From Lachancea thermotolerans CBS 6340 (lineage: Eukaryota; Ascomycota; Saccharomycetes; Saccharomycetales; Saccharomycetaceae): 64,000 nucleotides of DNA. The stretch lies in the NCBI RefSeq assembly GCF_000142805.1, contig NC_013083.1, positions 1,240,001 through 1,304,000 on the forward strand, in the 5' to 3' direction. A program made the position numbers and the translations under genes. How positions within the stretch are numbered: the stretch's first letter is position 1; each line of letters begins with the position of its first letter. The notes below the pieces were generated by a model. That model was not told where the DNA came from and did no database searches. It saw only the letters and a program-made list of their open reading frames with translations. This document shows, in pieces, positions 19,927-36,011 of the stretch.

Positions 19927-21486
19927 CTACGTATAGTTTGGAAGTATTGTTTGAACAAATTCAAGGACCTGTTTTTCGTCTGAGCCAGGGTTGTCCATTT
20001 GCCACTTCACCATTTCTGCAACAACCCCGCCCATCCAACGACCAGGTTTGATATTGAGTTGTTTAGACAATGTCTTTCCATCAATAAGTGGTTTCAAGGC
20101 GTGTGAATTTTGCAGGTTTTGGTCAAAAACAAACTGGTAAAAGTTTTGGTATTGGCCAAGAGAATTCTCATCAAAACAGTAGGCTAAGGCCAAGTTCACC
20201 AAATGGGCAAGTTCCCAGTCACCGTTGAATGAACGGATCTCCAGTCCGATATCGGACCTAGATAAAGACTCGTACCTCAGGATCATGTCGTTGTATTCTA
20301 CGTGAGATTCGACGCATTTTGCGATAAGCTCAGCATCGTTTCGGCCAAGCTTCAGTCCATCCTTTACGATGCTTTCTGAGATGCTGGTTTCCTTGTTCAT
20401 GAGCTTTTGAGGATTCCATACAATCTTGATGCCCCGAAAAGGAGCAAAAATTACACCTAAAATAAAGTTTTGCTTGAAAACTGGCGCATTTTTCCAGTGT
20501 TCTTGCAAGAGCGGAAAAGCCTCAAGCAGAACAGGTAACTTTTCAAGGACTAATTCAATATGTCTGCCTAATTCCTGATACGCTTTCTCGGCCTTGCTCA
20601 TGTCAGTGTTTTCGCGATTGTAGTGGATAATCGCAGAGTCGCTGTGCCAGGAAAAAATCACATTATCAAGCCCGGCTTTTTGAATAAAGCTCAAACCCAG
20701 TAAAGGGTTTGGACCCTGTAGAATCTTTTGCATCTCCACGCCGACTCTTTCGCGAGATATTTTGATTCCAAAAGCTTTGTTGATTTCCGGATCTTGCATC
20801 GCTTTATAGGTGTCCGGATCGATTACAAAACCTAACCTTGATGCAAATCGAATAAGGCGGAGAACACGCAGCGGATCATCTAGAAAGGTTTGCAGAGGTG
20901 GCAAAGGTGTGCGGAGAATGCCTTTATTCAAATCTTCCAGGCCAGTCCCGGTGAAGTCTTCAATCTCGTCGTTCTGAATGTTGTAGAACAGTGCATTCAG
21001 AGTAGCGTCGCGTCGCAAGGCATCTTGCTTTGGAGTGCCAAATGCAACGACTGGAATGCGTGATTCAGTGGTATATTCTTCTGACCTAAGGTTAACAAAG
21101 TCGACATCGATACCGAATAACTTGGTGGTGGCCGTCTCCAGATGCTTCGACTTCTCTGGGTTTTTGTCGATCTTGTGAATAGAGTGCGGGGTAATACCGC
21201 AACTTTCATGATTGCGCCTTAGAAAGTCGTTGATTTCTAGCGCCAGCTGTTCTCCAGACATTGTGTTCACTGCGATGTCTAAGTCGTGCGAATTAAAACC
21301 CAAAAGCTTGTCACGGACCCACCCTCCAGTTATGCGGAGTTCCAGGGGCTCAGAAAGAGCGCGCGACTTGTTATACTCGCTTGTGTAGTCCTTGAGCAGC
21401 CTGCAAATTTGTTGTTCAGTTTCTGTTAGCTTAAGTTTAGGAACCATGTTTCTTTGTATGAGCGAGCTTGCAGCTTTTTTGAGCAT
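19927..21486 (-). CDS. CCA1: CCA-adding tRNA nucleotidyltransferase
   Basis: Class II nucleotidyltransferase that adds CCA to tRNA 3' ends in nucleus/cytosol and mitochondria. 519 residues (546 in yeast). Seen: the GGWVRDKLLG motif followed by the SHDLDIAV metal-binding DxD; RRDATLNALFYN; DDPLRVLRLIRFASRLGF; ERVGVEM. There are two in-frame starts, ATG at 21486 and ATG at codon 14 (21447). The 13 residues between them (MLKKAASSLIQRN) are basic, amphipathic and lack acids, like a mitochondrial presequence. In S. cerevisiae alternative starts of CCA1 sort the enzyme between compartments; I infer the same here. Divergent from RPH1/GIS1. Confidence 0.96.
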   Translation of the reverse strand: MLKKAASSLIQRNMVPKLKLTETEQQICRLLKDYTSEYNKSRALSEPLELRITGGWVRDKLLGFNSHDLDIAVNTMSGEQLALEINDFLRRNHESCGITPHSIHKIDKNPEKSKHLETATTKLFGIDVDFVNLRSEEYTTESRIPVVAFGTPKQDALRRDATLNALFYNIQNDEIEDFTGTGLEDLNKGILRTPLPPLQTFLDDPLRVLRLIRFASRLGFVIDPDTYKAMQDPEINKAFGIKISRERVGVEMQKILQGPNPLLGLSFIQKAGLDNVIFSWHSDSAIIHYNRENTDMSKAEKAYQELGRHIELVLEKLPVLLEAFPLLQEHWKNAPVFKQNFILGVIFAPFRGIKIVWNPQKLMNKETSISESIVKDGLKLGRNDAELIAKCVESHVEYNDMILRYESLSRSDIGLEIRSFNGDWELAHLVNLALAYCFDENSLGQYQNFYQFVFDQNLQNSHALKPLIDGKTLSKQLNIKPGRWMGGVVAEMVKWQMDNPGSDEKQVLEFVQTILPNYT

Positions 21487-25751
<4,265 letters not shown>

Positions 25752-25898
25752 TTGAACTTGGGTTATAAGTTGGTCATTCGCCTAGGTGGAAATTTGGGAT
25801 ATGGTGTACATAGAATGGATTTTAATTCAATATATATTTGGGTCAAAAGTTTGTTGTAACTTCAAAGTTCATGCAATTATCGGTAGGTTCATAAAAGA

Positions 25899-28800
25899 TT
25901 AGTCGAGCCCATCAATCATGGCAAAAATGCTCTTCAGGGCGTTGGCTTTGATGTTGCTATCATATAACGTTGCACCCTCACCGCAGCCAAGCTTTCCTGA
26001 ATTAAGCCCACTTCCATAGCGCAGCCTCACAAAATCGCTCTGAAGGCCCAAAGGAATTATTTCTTGCTCGCTCATACCACCATTGGCTTCCCGCCGTTCT
26101 TTAACCAATAGAGATGTGTGTTCCTTATTGTCAGCTGCAACTTGTGCTCTGTCAACGATTTCTTTCGCTATTCCACACATCGAAGCAACATGCATACCAA
26201 AACTGCCTTCGCTCTGTCCCTCAACAAGTTTATACAGGAATGTGATTTCTCGGGATTTTTCATCAACCATTATATTCATTTTGAGGGGCTTGACTTTCGG
26301 ATGATGTTTGAAGCCCAAGCCTAGGCCACCATAGTGAGTTGCAAAAAATCCTAGACTCTGAATATGTGTTGCAACATGGTGTAAGACACTTTCAGCAATT
26401 GCGAAGCCATCACTTGAAGACCCACCTCTACCAAGCTCATCCAACACAAGTAATGACCTGTTTGTTGCTATATCCAATATTTTCTTGGTTTCTGAGAGTT
26501 CAACAAAAAACGTCGACTTTCCTTGCATTATATTGTCATTGGCTCCAAGTCTGGTCATTATTTTATCAATGGGAGACAAAGTTGCTTCTTCCGCTGGAAC
26601 GTAGCAACCAACCTGGGCCATGATAACAGCAATGCAAGTCATTCTCAAGACTGTTGATTTACCTGCTGCATTCGCACCTGTGAGAAGACCTATTTGGTAA
26701 CTGTCGCGGCCCAATGAGATATCATTTGGTATAAAATCCTTCGTTGAGGTAGTGCCCATGTTAAAGCATGGATGCCTGAGCTCTTTGAAGTTAACGAATC
26801 CATTTAACTTATTTCCTGTGACGGGATCAACCTCGTCAACAAAAGAAGGCCTACAGCACGGAAAGCCTAGTGATTCGGAAGCCCTTGCTAGCGACAGAAT
26901 GCAATCCATCCGAGCTACTGCTAACAGTGTGGGCATCCAAACATCCTGATAATGAAGATCAAATTTTTTATACAGCCTGCTCTTCAAGCTTTCTTCTAAT
27001 GACTTGTGCATTTCACGAGCTTCAGCCATCGATCTCGCAAGCTTCGCAACTCCAGGCGAGTAGTACCTTTTATTGGACTTGTTAGCACCCATTTGAATCC
27101 AGTCGGAAGGTATTTGTTTCGTAGCTGACATAGGGACTTCAATGGTGTAAATTTCCTTTCCTGAATCTTTAAACTGGATGTTAGAGCATTTAAATTGTTT
27201 TTTGTATTCTCGCAGATGGCCATCCAGTTCATCTTCTAAATCCTTGATTCCTTGCAGCGATCGATCGAACTCTGGTTCCACTCCGCGCTCTGGTATAATG
27301 ACTCCGTCGTTCACAGCTTTCTTTCGATCAAAAGCACCAACCCAACCTTCGACTTTTTCCGAAAGAGCTTCAGGGATCTGATTCAAAAATACTTGAAGTG
27401 AGCCAGTGAGCTCGAAATTTTGGAGCTTGGCAATAAGTCCCGTTATACTTTCAAAACCTTCGATAACTCTGTTGAAATCTTTTATTTTCAGAGCTCCGGA
27501 GTGCACGCGGGCCAAGAAACGTTCCAAGTCTGGCAAAAGGCTGAGTTTGTCTTCTAGCACCTCCCTTATTTCGATTTTTGTCAGAAGCAAATCAACACTG
27601 TCAAGCCTCATTTCGATATCTTTTTTTTGTAATAGCGGGTGGACTACCCATTTCTTAAGCATTCTCTTTCCCATCGGAGTGATTGCCCGATTAAGAAGTT
27701 TGAATAGCGTTCCCCTGTCGGAGTTGTCAAACGAGTTACAGAATATTTCGAGGTTTTGTAGAGTAACACCATCTAAGACCAACGAGTTTTGTGATCTGAT
27801 AGGGTTATATTCCTTAATATTTCCCATTGTGATCATGGCTTCATCTAACTTCAGCCATTTCAAATAAGATAGCAGTCCACCGAAAGCCGAAAAACCTACC
27901 TTTTTTCCCTTTTCAAAATAATGTGTCAAAACCGCCGGCCAGTGCTCCATGTCGGCGAAATATTTTGTCTCAGTAGATGTAAGTTCATCAAAAGTCTTAT
28001 TAAAATCATAAAACTCCTCCACAGGCTTTAGATAGTTGAAAATTGCCTGTGGTTGGGCATTAAATTTAACGATCTTATGAGCAAGGTTACAAAGATTGTT
28101 CTTTTCCATTATTATCTCTTTAGGCTTAACTTGAGACATCAAGGTATCTAGCTTTGAACACTCGCTGTCATCTTCAAATTCCAGTAGTTCAATTTCTCCT
28201 GTTGCAGTGTCGATAAACGCTACGCCAAAAATCTTGCTCTCGGTCTTTGAGGGTTCAACAGTTCCGTTTTCAGTGTCGTGATATGTTCCCGCTTCTTCCT
28301 TTATAGCTAAACAAAACGTGGCTTGGTCAGATTGAAGCATCCCAGAGTCAGTGAGAGTTCCAGATGTGAGAACATGCTGCAGTTCGCGCTTAACAATTCC
28401 TTTGTTACCTTCACGCATTTCTTTTGCAAGCATAGACTCCCGTTGATCAACTTTAGCAACCTTGTATCCATGCTGAATGAACTGCATTGCCCAATAATCA
28501 AACGACATTTCTGGGATACCGGCTAATTGCATGTTTGCCCGGCCCCCTCCAGCAATTTTCAAGTCGAACAGTTGGTTTCCTAGCAAAGCATCTTTTTCAT
28601 ATAGTTCGAAAAACTTGCCTTTCTTGAAGAAAACAATACAGTCCCACATCCTGCTCTTGATTTCCCAGTACTGCTTTTCGAATGGGGTGAACTTACTCCA
28701 AGCAGATGATGGGATAAACAACGTCCTGGAGTCATAGTCAGGATCTTCCTTGGATCTTCCTTGGGCATCACGCTCGTGGACCAACCACTGGTAACGCTCT

Positions 28801-29729
28801 TCATTCTCCTTATTGAAGCCCGAATGCTTTCCTTTTCCCGTTTGACTTGGGGCTCTTGCAGGAGGAGAGCGCTTGCGATGTGTGGGTGAGCGCACAGCTA
28901 CAGGGGAGCCTGAAGTTACGGGGCCGGCACGAGCTTTGGGCTTTTTGGCTGATAAACTCAATATGTCGTCATCATCGTCATCATCATCCATGAAAGGGCT
29001 TTCATCGCCCTTCAGCTCTTTTTTAGCATCAACCGCACCTATTTCTACAAGTAGGTCTGCTTCATCATCGTCTTCACCACTATTATTTTGTCCTTCTGGA
29101 ATGTATTCTTCCTCTTCGTCGCTAGACAATTGCTTTCTTCTCTTCTTCCCTGTCTTTACAATATTACCGTCATCTTCGTCCTCACTGTCCTCAGTATATG
29201 TGACGTTTCTCTTGGCTTTCCTTCTTCCCTCTGTCTCTGAGAGGTCTTCTGCCAAGGGCCCAGAGTCTTGTCTCGTGGTGCTGTTCTCAAGCCTCGAAGG
29301 ATCTGCTCGAGGGCTAGCATTATCTCTGCTCAAGATATCTGAATATCCCTTTTTATCGTCTTGTACACTTTGTGCTTTGTTGCGGTGATCTTGCTCAAGC
29401 AAAGAAACACCTGACTGTGCTATCGCAGAGTTATTCCCAACATTCGAGTTTTCCAAGTTTTCGAGAGGCGCACTGCTATCAACTGGTTCAATGACAGAGT
29501 GATTGTTTGTATCCTCTAAAGCAGTTACAAAGCCAGATTCATTCTCGGTCATATCATCATTCTCAACAAAAAGCGACACCTTTTTGTTCTTAAGAGGAGT
29601 GCTGGAGGGAGTTTTGTGCTTACTGAAGAACGAAAGCACTGAAGCCTGCTTCAAATTCTTCCTGCCGGAAGACTGAGGAGAGCCTTTGAAACTTCTCTTG
29701 CTACTTTTTGGTGTGGAAGGGGCCACCAT
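25899..29729 (-). CDS. MSH6: DNA mismatch-repair protein Msh6
   Basis: Msh6 with Msh2 forms MutSα, which recognises base mismatches and small loops. 1,276 residues (1,242 in yeast). Order: PCNA-binding PIP box QASVLSFF near residue 28; a disordered acidic and basic N-terminal region with a run of eight Asp; mismatch-binding domain with the Phe-x-Glu motif (KGKFFELYEK, around residue 375); connector, lever and clamp; ABC ATPase with Walker A TGANAAGKST (around 1,020), Walker B LLVLDELGRGGSS, and the helix-turn-helix end. All ATPase motifs look intact. The promoter holds an MCB box (29820-29825). Convergent with RPH1/GIS1 and tandem with CHD1 upstream. Confidence 0.97.
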   Translation of the reverse strand: MVAPSTPKSSKRSFKGSPQSSGRKNLKQASVLSFFSKHKTPSSTPLKNKKVSLFVENDDMTENESGFVTALEDTNNHSVIEPVDSSAPLENLENSNVGNNSAIAQSGVSLLEQDHRNKAQSVQDDKKGYSDILSRDNASPRADPSRLENSTTRQDSGPLAEDLSETEGRRKAKRNVTYTEDSEDEDDGNIVKTGKKRRKQLSSDEEEEYIPEGQNNSGEDDDEADLLVEIGAVDAKKELKGDESPFMDDDDDDDDILSLSAKKPKARAGPVTSGSPVAVRSPTHRKRSPPARAPSQTGKGKHSGFNKENEERYQWLVHERDAQGRSKEDPDYDSRTLFIPSSAWSKFTPFEKQYWEIKSRMWDCIVFFKKGKFFELYEKDALLGNQLFDLKIAGGGRANMQLAGIPEMSFDYWAMQFIQHGYKVAKVDQRESMLAKEMREGNKGIVKRELQHVLTSGTLTDSGMLQSDQATFCLAIKEEAGTYHDTENGTVEPSKTESKIFGVAFIDTATGEIELLEFEDDSECSKLDTLMSQVKPKEIIMEKNNLCNLAHKIVKFNAQPQAIFNYLKPVEEFYDFNKTFDELTSTETKYFADMEHWPAVLTHYFEKGKKVGFSAFGGLLSYLKWLKLDEAMITMGNIKEYNPIRSQNSLVLDGVTLQNLEIFCNSFDNSDRGTLFKLLNRAITPMGKRMLKKWVVHPLLQKKDIEMRLDSVDLLLTKIEIREVLEDKLSLLPDLERFLARVHSGALKIKDFNRVIEGFESITGLIAKLQNFELTGSLQVFLNQIPEALSEKVEGWVGAFDRKKAVNDGVIIPERGVEPEFDRSLQGIKDLEDELDGHLREYKKQFKCSNIQFKDSGKEIYTIEVPMSATKQIPSDWIQMGANKSNKRYYSPGVAKLARSMAEAREMHKSLEESLKSRLYKKFDLHYQDVWMPTLLAVARMDCILSLARASESLGFPCCRPSFVDEVDPVTGNKLNGFVNFKELRHPCFNMGTTSTKDFIPNDISLGRDSYQIGLLTGANAAGKSTVLRMTCIAVIMAQVGCYVPAEEATLSPIDKIMTRLGANDNIMQGKSTFFVELSETKKILDIATNRSLLVLDELGRGGSSSDGFAIAESVLHHVATHIQSLGFFATHYGGLGLGFKHHPKVKPLKMNIMVDEKSREITFLYKLVEGQSEGSFGMHVASMCGIAKEIVDRAQVAADNKEHTSLLVKERREANGGMSEQEIIPLGLQSDFVRLRYGSGLNSGKLGCGEGATLYDSNIKANALKSIFAMIDGLD
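28966..28989 (-). repeat. GAT/GAC trinucleotide run in MSH6 coding an Asp tract
   Basis: Trinucleotide run in frame that codes about eight aspartates in the disordered N-terminal region of Msh6. Mixed codons (GAT and GAC) should make it less slippery than a pure repeat. A tract of similar kind (seven GAC) sits in RRP1. Confidence 0.85.
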
Positions 29730-30092
29730 TGATAATTCGAAGCTTGGGGAGCTTTCTTGTAAAGTTAATGCTTGAAGGAATGAAACTGATCTACTTATCG
29801 TTGTATATTAGAATGCTAAACGCGTCGCGTAACAATTTATTTTGATTTCGCGTAACCTCGTGACTTTATTATACATAACGAAAAATTCACAAATATAGTA
29901 AATACCAGCAAGAGCTATCTTTGGGGCTGAAGAGGCGCTTTTGTGTGTTTCAAATCTCGCCTTACAGCTTTTGCAATTCCTCAGTAACTCTAACAGAGTT
30001 TTACGTAGCCGGGCCTCACAACATCTGTAAATAAGTCTCACCAAATTTCATTTGTCTTACTGTTGGCTGCACGCTCGCCAAACTTTCTGTGT
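29730..30092. other. MSH6-CHD1 intergenic (363 bp)
   Basis: MSH6 promoter (with the MCB cluster) and CHD1 3' end. It is also the right edge of the block that appears inverted relative to S. cerevisiae. Confidence 0.5.
29820..29825. promoter_or_regulatory. MCB box (ACGCGT) in MSH6 promoter
   Basis: Palindromic ACGCGT 91 bp before the MSH6 ATG, with further CGCGTAA-type copies at 29826-29832 and near 29849. MBF (Mbp1-Swi6) binds this motif to give G1/S expression; MSH6 peaks at G1/S in S. cerevisiae. Confidence 0.75.
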
Positions 30093-33000
30093 TTAGTGGC
30101 TACCGCTAGCAACAATTTTATCATACATGGCTATCAGCTTTGAGCTTTTGACTTCTGCGGGCCAATACTGAGCACTGAAAGCCCATAAATGCTTGCGGAA
30201 TTTTTCTGGGGAGTGGTTCTTGGATTGTACCTTGTGGGCTTCAATGTGATCACCCACAGCCCTTAATTCTTGTTTCAATATGTGCGCCCACTGTTTCCTG
30301 TCTAAACCCTTGCCTCCGCGGCTTAATTTCAATAAAGAGGCTTTGAGTGGCTGCATAGTTTGCTTGCACTCAACCTCCTCCATACTATCATATTCTTTGT
30401 TTGAGATAGTCTTTTCCTTTTGAACTGTATTACTGCTCTTGCCATTCTTGGCCTTTTTGGAGAAACCCGCAAGGGGTGGTGGACTTCCACGACTAGTGGT
30501 TGCCTTCTTAGCACGTTTCGCTGGAACAGAACGACTATCTTCGGATTTGCTATCGGGAGTCGCACTTCTGCTCGATGCTGGTTTTCTTTGACGCTTTTTG
30601 GACGCTGCTAATACCCCGTTTGAGGGAGATGAGTTTCCGCTGTTGTTCCCGGATGAAGTTAGAGGCTTGACTTCTTCTTTTAGTACAGCGAACAAATAAT
30701 CTATTCGCCTTCCCAAGTGAACTGATCCTGGCACCTTTTTGTTATTCACAGAATTACCGCCTTTTGCTTTTTTGTCAGCCAAAGAAGAAGCCTCTGGTTT
30801 CACGGAACTTGGCTGAGATTCATTTAAGAAAATTTTGTCCGATAAACCAAGGAAAGGGTCGTCACGGATTTGCCCCCATGCTCCGTACCCATATTTGCTA
30901 ACTCCGACCATTAGCTTTTCGTCATCGTCCTTGTTCCAGGCACAATTCCAATTTGTGACAGGTTTCGGAAACTTGTTCAAGAACTTAAACTTGAGAGGGT
31001 CCTCAAGGTAGTTTTTACGCAAAAAAGTTGTCAAAAAACTCATCTCATCAGGCCGGGCCAGTATCGTCTCCGCGTTTAAGGCTTTCACATCATAAAACTC
31101 GAAAAGAACTGCTTTCTTTTCTTTTCTCTTCGCCGCAAGTTTGGCTATAGGGCTGGATTTATCTTTTTCGTCAATGGCTTGTCCACCAGCCTTCAGTTTC
31201 TCTTTATAGGCCTGCGCACTCTTTTCGAGGGCCGAAAGGACTGCAGTACGCTTCTCCTCTTCCCTCTTTATACTGACTTTAGCTTCGTGAATCATTTCGT
31301 GATAAATTCTCGAGTACCCGTCGATAGTTTTAACAGGAAGAGTGCCATCTGCTATAAGCTCTTCAAATTTATCATCCAAATTACCGTACCTCAAAATGCA
31401 TTTGTAAATGGCCCTCACTTCCCTCTCTCCAAATGAGTCTAAGTTGTTGGCCCTAGACTTCTTTCTGGAAGTAGAATCGTCATCATCGCCATCATCACTG
31501 CCCTTTGTGCCATTGCCGTTGACGCTAGCTTTGATTTTGTTTAGCGCGTTGTTTCTTCTATTCATGAGTTGCAGTTGTTCTTGAACATACTCTTCATCCA
31601 TTCTTTTTTGCTCTTCGTCCTTAAGCTTTTTTAGCTCTTCTTCAGGAATAATGTCGTCCCATTCAACGTCAGCCTTGTAGTCTGTTACCTCAAACTGTCT
31701 CAAAAATTCTTCTCCACCCAAATGCGACTCCCCAAGATCAGGTGTTGTAACATGATCTTCAGCGTGGTTCAAAACGTCGTCTAAGTTAAGATCTTCCAGT
31801 TTCTTCTGATTATCTTTGGCTTTGAACATATTTCCCGCACCAAACTTTAAAATTTCTGAAAGTTCCCCAGCAGATGGGTCACTTTTTTTGTTTTGTGCAA
31901 CACTGCTCCCATCTGTAACACCAAGAGAAATAATTGCGTATTCTAAAATCATCTTTTTACGAGCCCTTTCCAAGACCTCTTCTTCGACAGTATCTTTTGA
32001 TACAAAACGGTAAACCATTACATGGTTTTTCTGCCCAATACGGTGAGCACGCGCCATTGCTTGTAAGTCTGCCTGAGGGTTCCAATCGGAATCGAAAATG
32101 ATAACTGTATCAGCTGTCATCAGGTTGATGCCTAAACCGCCCGCTCTCGTTGATAGGAGAAACACGAAATCATTGGAATCTGGAGAATTGAAATGATCGA
32201 TGGAAATACGTCTTTGCGCAGATGGCACTGTACCATCCAATCGCTGGTAGTTAACTCCTTTGATATTCAAGTAGTCGCCCAAGATGTCTAACATCCGAAC
32301 CATTTGCGAAAAAATAAGAACTCTGTGACCATCCTTTTTCAGTCGGGTCAAAAGTTGATCCAGTAGGACCATTTTACCAGAAGACATAATGAGTCCTCGA
32401 AGAATGTTTTCTCGTGACATTTTTCCATCACCGAATTTTGCCAATACCCGATCCTCTGCCATATCAAATAGGTAAGGATGGTTGGAAGCTTTTTTGAGTT
32501 CATTCATAATATTCAGCAGAGAAAAATGTGCACCTTTAGAGCCTGCTGAAAGTGCGCTATAATTCTTCGTGAGAATGTTTTTGTAGTAATCTGTCTGGAC
32601 GTCAGAAAGCTCAACTCTCAAAATCCTCTCGGTCTTGGAGGGCAAAGACTTTTCAACATCCTTTTTCAGACGACGCAGAATAAATGGTTGCAACCTGCTG
32701 TGCAATTCTCTGATATAAGTCTCTTGTTCTTCGTCCTGATTCTCAAAATCAATCTCTTGATCAATTGTAAACCGACCAGGCATTAAAAAGTTAACCAGTG
32801 CCGCCAATTCTTTGATGTTATTTTGAAGCGGGGTACCCGTAATCAAAAGCCGGTTTGCAACTTTGAAGCTGTTTAACGATTCATATAGTGATGACTCGGA
32901 GTTTTTTAATCTATGTGCCTCGTCGACAGCAAGGAATTGCCATTTCATAGCGCCGAGTTCAGCGCGGTCCTTCAAGATGTATTCATACGTTGTGAGAAGA

Positions 33001-34403
33001 ACATTAAATTTGGCGTGTTTCTTGGTCTTCGCTTGAGGGTTTGTGTAAAATTCATTCTCACGTATCGCATCCCTAGACTTTTGATTCCCCATGAAATATA
33101 TGCAATTCAAATCAGGTGCCCACTTTTCAAAGGTCTCCTGCCAAGCAGGCATAGTTGACAACGGTACCACGACAAGGTGAGGCCCATTTTGTCTACGGGC
33201 ATATATGAGCCAACTTATAAAGGCGACAGTCTGAACAGTTTTTCCAAGACCCATTTCATCAGCTAAAATCCCATTGTCATTCTTCGACCACAAAAATGCC
33301 ATCCAGTTGATACCCGTCAGCTGAAAATCTCTGAGCTCACCGCCCTTTATAAAAGATGGCTGCTCGCTCAACTTCTCGAACTTGGGTCTTTCAGATCCGT
33401 AGTGGCTTGAATACTGTGGTAAAATCTTCGAATTGACCCTATTTTGAAAGTGTTTAACTTGATCTGGAGCCATTCTGACAATTGTTCCTGCATTTTCCCA
33501 TGTCGCTTCATCATAGTTTAGCCTCCTCCATTTCACAAGGTATTGTAATTGAGAAGATCCATCTTCCATGCTAACACGATCGCTATCTATTATCCTTTCT
33601 GGGATCTTATATTCCTCAAACTCATCGAGACGACGTTCTTGTTCTAAATCCATTACTTCCATGTCCTCAGCTGTAGTGTAAGGATCTTCGCGAATCTGCT
33701 TATCCAATATAATGAACTGCTTGATATAATTGTCGATTTTTTTGATACCGCGAACCTGCCCGATCTCTGAGTAGGTTTCCCAAGAATTGTGTAAGTGCGA
33801 CTCGTCAGTCCATTTTATCAAGAATTCGTAACTCTCTTTGCAGGTGGCTACGTCAGGAACGCCCTGGGACTCCTTTTTTTCTGATTTCAGCCTATGCGTC
33901 ACAACCAAATCAACATTGTGACCTTCTTGTGGTGCAGGTGTTGGGGTGTAATCGTATTCATCTATATCCTCGTTGGCTTCTTCATTTTCAGATTCCAAAA
34001 GATCATCGTCAGAATAATCGATGTTGTAGTTCACAGATCTATTGTTTCTGGACGAAAATCTTGTGGGAAGTTCAATGTCATCATCCGCCGCCTTCTTTTT
34101 AGACTTTGCGGTAGCTCTTTTCCTTGGCCGAGTCTTCGAATATGCGACGTCCTCGTCATCGTCTGCTGAACTGTCTTCATTCACTTCGTCATCTTCTTCA
34201 CTGACATCATCTGCTTTGTCCGTCATGTAATCGTCTTCTTGTTTTGCCTTTCTGCCTCGCCTTCTGGTAACGACTTGTTCATCTTCTTCATCATCGTCAG
34301 AAAAATAACGCGTGTTGGTAACTGCAGAGGCTCGGCCCGACCTTCTAAGACCGTAAAGCTCAGGATTATCAAGCATATCGCTTGCAATATCCTTGGCGGC
34401 CAT
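30093..34403 (-). CDS. CHD1: chromatin remodeler Chd1
   Basis: SNF2-family remodeler that spaces nucleosomes over transcribed genes. 1,436 residues (1,468 in yeast). Order: acidic N-terminus (1-165) with several DDDEED clusters; tandem chromodomains (about 165-350); SNF2 ATPase with Walker [12 protein letters not shown] (K near 387), DEAH as VDEAHRLKN, and helicase C motif AHRIGQK; SANT-SLIDE DNA-binding region (about 985-1245); a Ser/Lys-rich linker; the C-terminal CHCT domain (about 1310-1430; [19 protein letters not shown]). ATG 34403 ([22 protein letters not shown]) matches the family start. Next to GCG1 and RAD4 as in YER162-164, with RLI1 between, taken from the chr IV set. Confidence 0.97.
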   Translation of the reverse strand: MAAKDIASDMLDNPELYGLRRSGRASAVTNTRYFSDDDEEDEQVVTRRRGRKAKQEDDYMTDKADDVSEEDDEVNEDSSADDDEDVAYSKTRPRKRATAKSKKKAADDDIELPTRFSSRNNRSVNYNIDYSDDDLLESENEEANEDIDEYDYTPTPAPQEGHNVDLVVTHRLKSEKKESQGVPDVATCKESYEFLIKWTDESHLHNSWETYSEIGQVRGIKKIDNYIKQFIILDKQIREDPYTTAEDMEVMDLEQERRLDEFEEYKIPERIIDSDRVSMEDGSSQLQYLVKWRRLNYDEATWENAGTIVRMAPDQVKHFQNRVNSKILPQYSSHYGSERPKFEKLSEQPSFIKGGELRDFQLTGINWMAFLWSKNDNGILADEMGLGKTVQTVAFISWLIYARRQNGPHLVVVPLSTMPAWQETFEKWAPDLNCIYFMGNQKSRDAIRENEFYTNPQAKTKKHAKFNVLLTTYEYILKDRAELGAMKWQFLAVDEAHRLKNSESSLYESLNSFKVANRLLITGTPLQNNIKELAALVNFLMPGRFTIDQEIDFENQDEEQETYIRELHSRLQPFILRRLKKDVEKSLPSKTERILRVELSDVQTDYYKNILTKNYSALSAGSKGAHFSLLNIMNELKKASNHPYLFDMAEDRVLAKFGDGKMSRENILRGLIMSSGKMVLLDQLLTRLKKDGHRVLIFSQMVRMLDILGDYLNIKGVNYQRLDGTVPSAQRRISIDHFNSPDSNDFVFLLSTRAGGLGINLMTADTVIIFDSDWNPQADLQAMARAHRIGQKNHVMVYRFVSKDTVEEEVLERARKKMILEYAIISLGVTDGSSVAQNKKSDPSAGELSEILKFGAGNMFKAKDNQKKLEDLNLDDVLNHAEDHVTTPDLGESHLGGEEFLRQFEVTDYKADVEWDDIIPEEELKKLKDEEQKRMDEEYVQEQLQLMNRRNNALNKIKASVNGNGTKGSDDGDDDDSTSRKKSRANNLDSFGEREVRAIYKCILRYGNLDDKFEELIADGTLPVKTIDGYSRIYHEMIHEAKVSIKREEEKRTAVLSALEKSAQAYKEKLKAGGQAIDEKDKSSPIAKLAAKRKEKKAVLFEFYDVKALNAETILARPDEMSFLTTFLRKNYLEDPLKFKFLNKFPKPVTNWNCAWNKDDDEKLMVGVSKYGYGAWGQIRDDPFLGLSDKIFLNESQPSSVKPEASSLADKKAKGGNSVNNKKVPGSVHLGRRIDYLFAVLKEEVKPLTSSGNNSGNSSPSNGVLAASKKRQRKPASSRSATPDSKSEDSRSVPAKRAKKATTSRGSPPPLAGFSKKAKNGKSSNTVQKEKTISNKEYDSMEEVECKQTMQPLKASLLKLSRGGKGLDRKQWAHILKQELRAVGDHIEAHKVQSKNHSPEKFRKHLWAFSAQYWPAEVKSSKLIAMYDKIVASGSH

Positions 34404-36011
34404 CTTTTTCTACTTTTCCTAAATTTCCTTTTGAGATTTCAAAAACAACAAACCAAGGAATCAGCGTGCTGATCAAATGTGGCTAAACTCGTACTGTTGG
34501 TAACAAAATAGAACCGGAAACCGGGTTGACCTCTAGCGGATACAAGCGGATACAAGGTAGCTGCCGAGATGTCACTGCCTTTCATAAAACCACAACAGGT
34601 AAAGTTCAATATCGAAACATTTAGACAATATTCAAGGGAGAAAAATTTTACGAAAAATTACACATACTGGAGGGTAACCATTCTTATTTCCAGTTACACT
34701 GCGATACAATCTTGATGTGATGCGCTGCGGCATCCATTGAGTCTCTGTGTGTACTCTCCGCTAATAGCAGGATGAGATGATGAGCCAAAACGAAATTATC
34801 AACCAACATAACCTTATGTTTGTGTCCCCTGGTATCGGGGATGAATCTCTAAGTCATAATTTCAGTAGCCTTAGCATCTCATAATGCAATTATAGTCGAT
34901 GGGTGTGGGATGTCTGAAAACAAAGCGCGTTTACTATCTGATCAGGTTTCTAGCATGCCTCATCTCCTCCAAGGCTATCTCAAACGCGCAATACTCGTTG
35001 AAGGGACCTGCAATCCCCTAAAGCCTTTACCAATTAATGCCTAATGAACTCTTTCTCGTTGCATTAGGTACTCACGTAATGAAAAGTCCCAGATTTAATT
35101 GTTTAAAAGATGTTCAATTTTTTTGACAACAAATTCAAGCAGCTCGGCTCTTCAGTCCATGAATGTCCATCATACTCTAATCAAGCAATTCCCCATTTCG
35201 ACTGGGCGAGGAGGGCGCATTGGAAGCGAGCTGCAGCTTCCATGAATTCATCTGTCGGGCTGGCACCCCAAAACGGAGAAAAACATGGTTGGTGTTTCTA
35301 AGCAAAACAAACAACAGGAAAATAGACGCCAGGCACCAAACCCCCAGTTGGTTCTCACCAGGTGCGCCTAAAAATCTGATTGTTCTGTTCCGATGGCCCG
35401 TGTTCTCGCGCCCTTGAAAACTGGAAGACGCTGCTCGTTCAGCGCTCCCTTTTACTCAAAAAGCCCCCTATAAAAAAACCAATCTTACGCCACAAAGCGA
35501 CTTAAGACCACTAACGAAGCAAGAGCAACGTGGCCCCATTCGTTGCTGACGCTTTCTACCACAAAGAGCATCTGGTAGACACTCTCTAGGCTCCAGCCGC
35601 CCCGGTCATGATAGGCCAACATGTGCGGCGCTAACCACTTCCAAATAAGGAATAAGGCTAACATAGGCTCGTGGCAACCCACCTTGTTGTTTAGACTCAT
35701 CAAGGGCACCACTCCAACGGGAAGAGGGTCAGCAGATTATTCCAGTTCCGAAACTAGCATTCTGCCATATATAGCGTCTCAACTTTCCAAACTTCAATAT
35801 CGCAGTTTAACATAGGAAATGCGAAGTGGCTGTTAAGAAAGGTGATCAAGACGATATTTGCAAAAAAATCGCTGTACTTATATACTTTCATTTTCCGGGT
35901 AACCTGATTATTCTGATAGTGATAGATCTATTCATTTTTATCGCGAAGAACCAAACAGCTCTAAATAATTGCGAAGGATACGTGGTAAAACTCGGGTATG
36001 TCGGGTTGAGC

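Noticed and set aside
28873-29388. 171-codon plus-strand frame opposite MSH6
   Set aside because: Shadow of the acidic MSH6 N-terminus: antisense of Asp and Glu codons reads as Ser and Leu runs.
34777-34917. C/D-box snoRNA-like pattern (ATGATGA ... CTGA)
   Set aside because: The boxes are 140 nt apart, no terminal stem pairs the ends, and no C'/D' pair is clear.
35740-35760. Centromere CDEIII-like TTCCGAAA
   Set aside because: The flanks do not match the element and there is no AT-rich CDEII or CDEI beside it.
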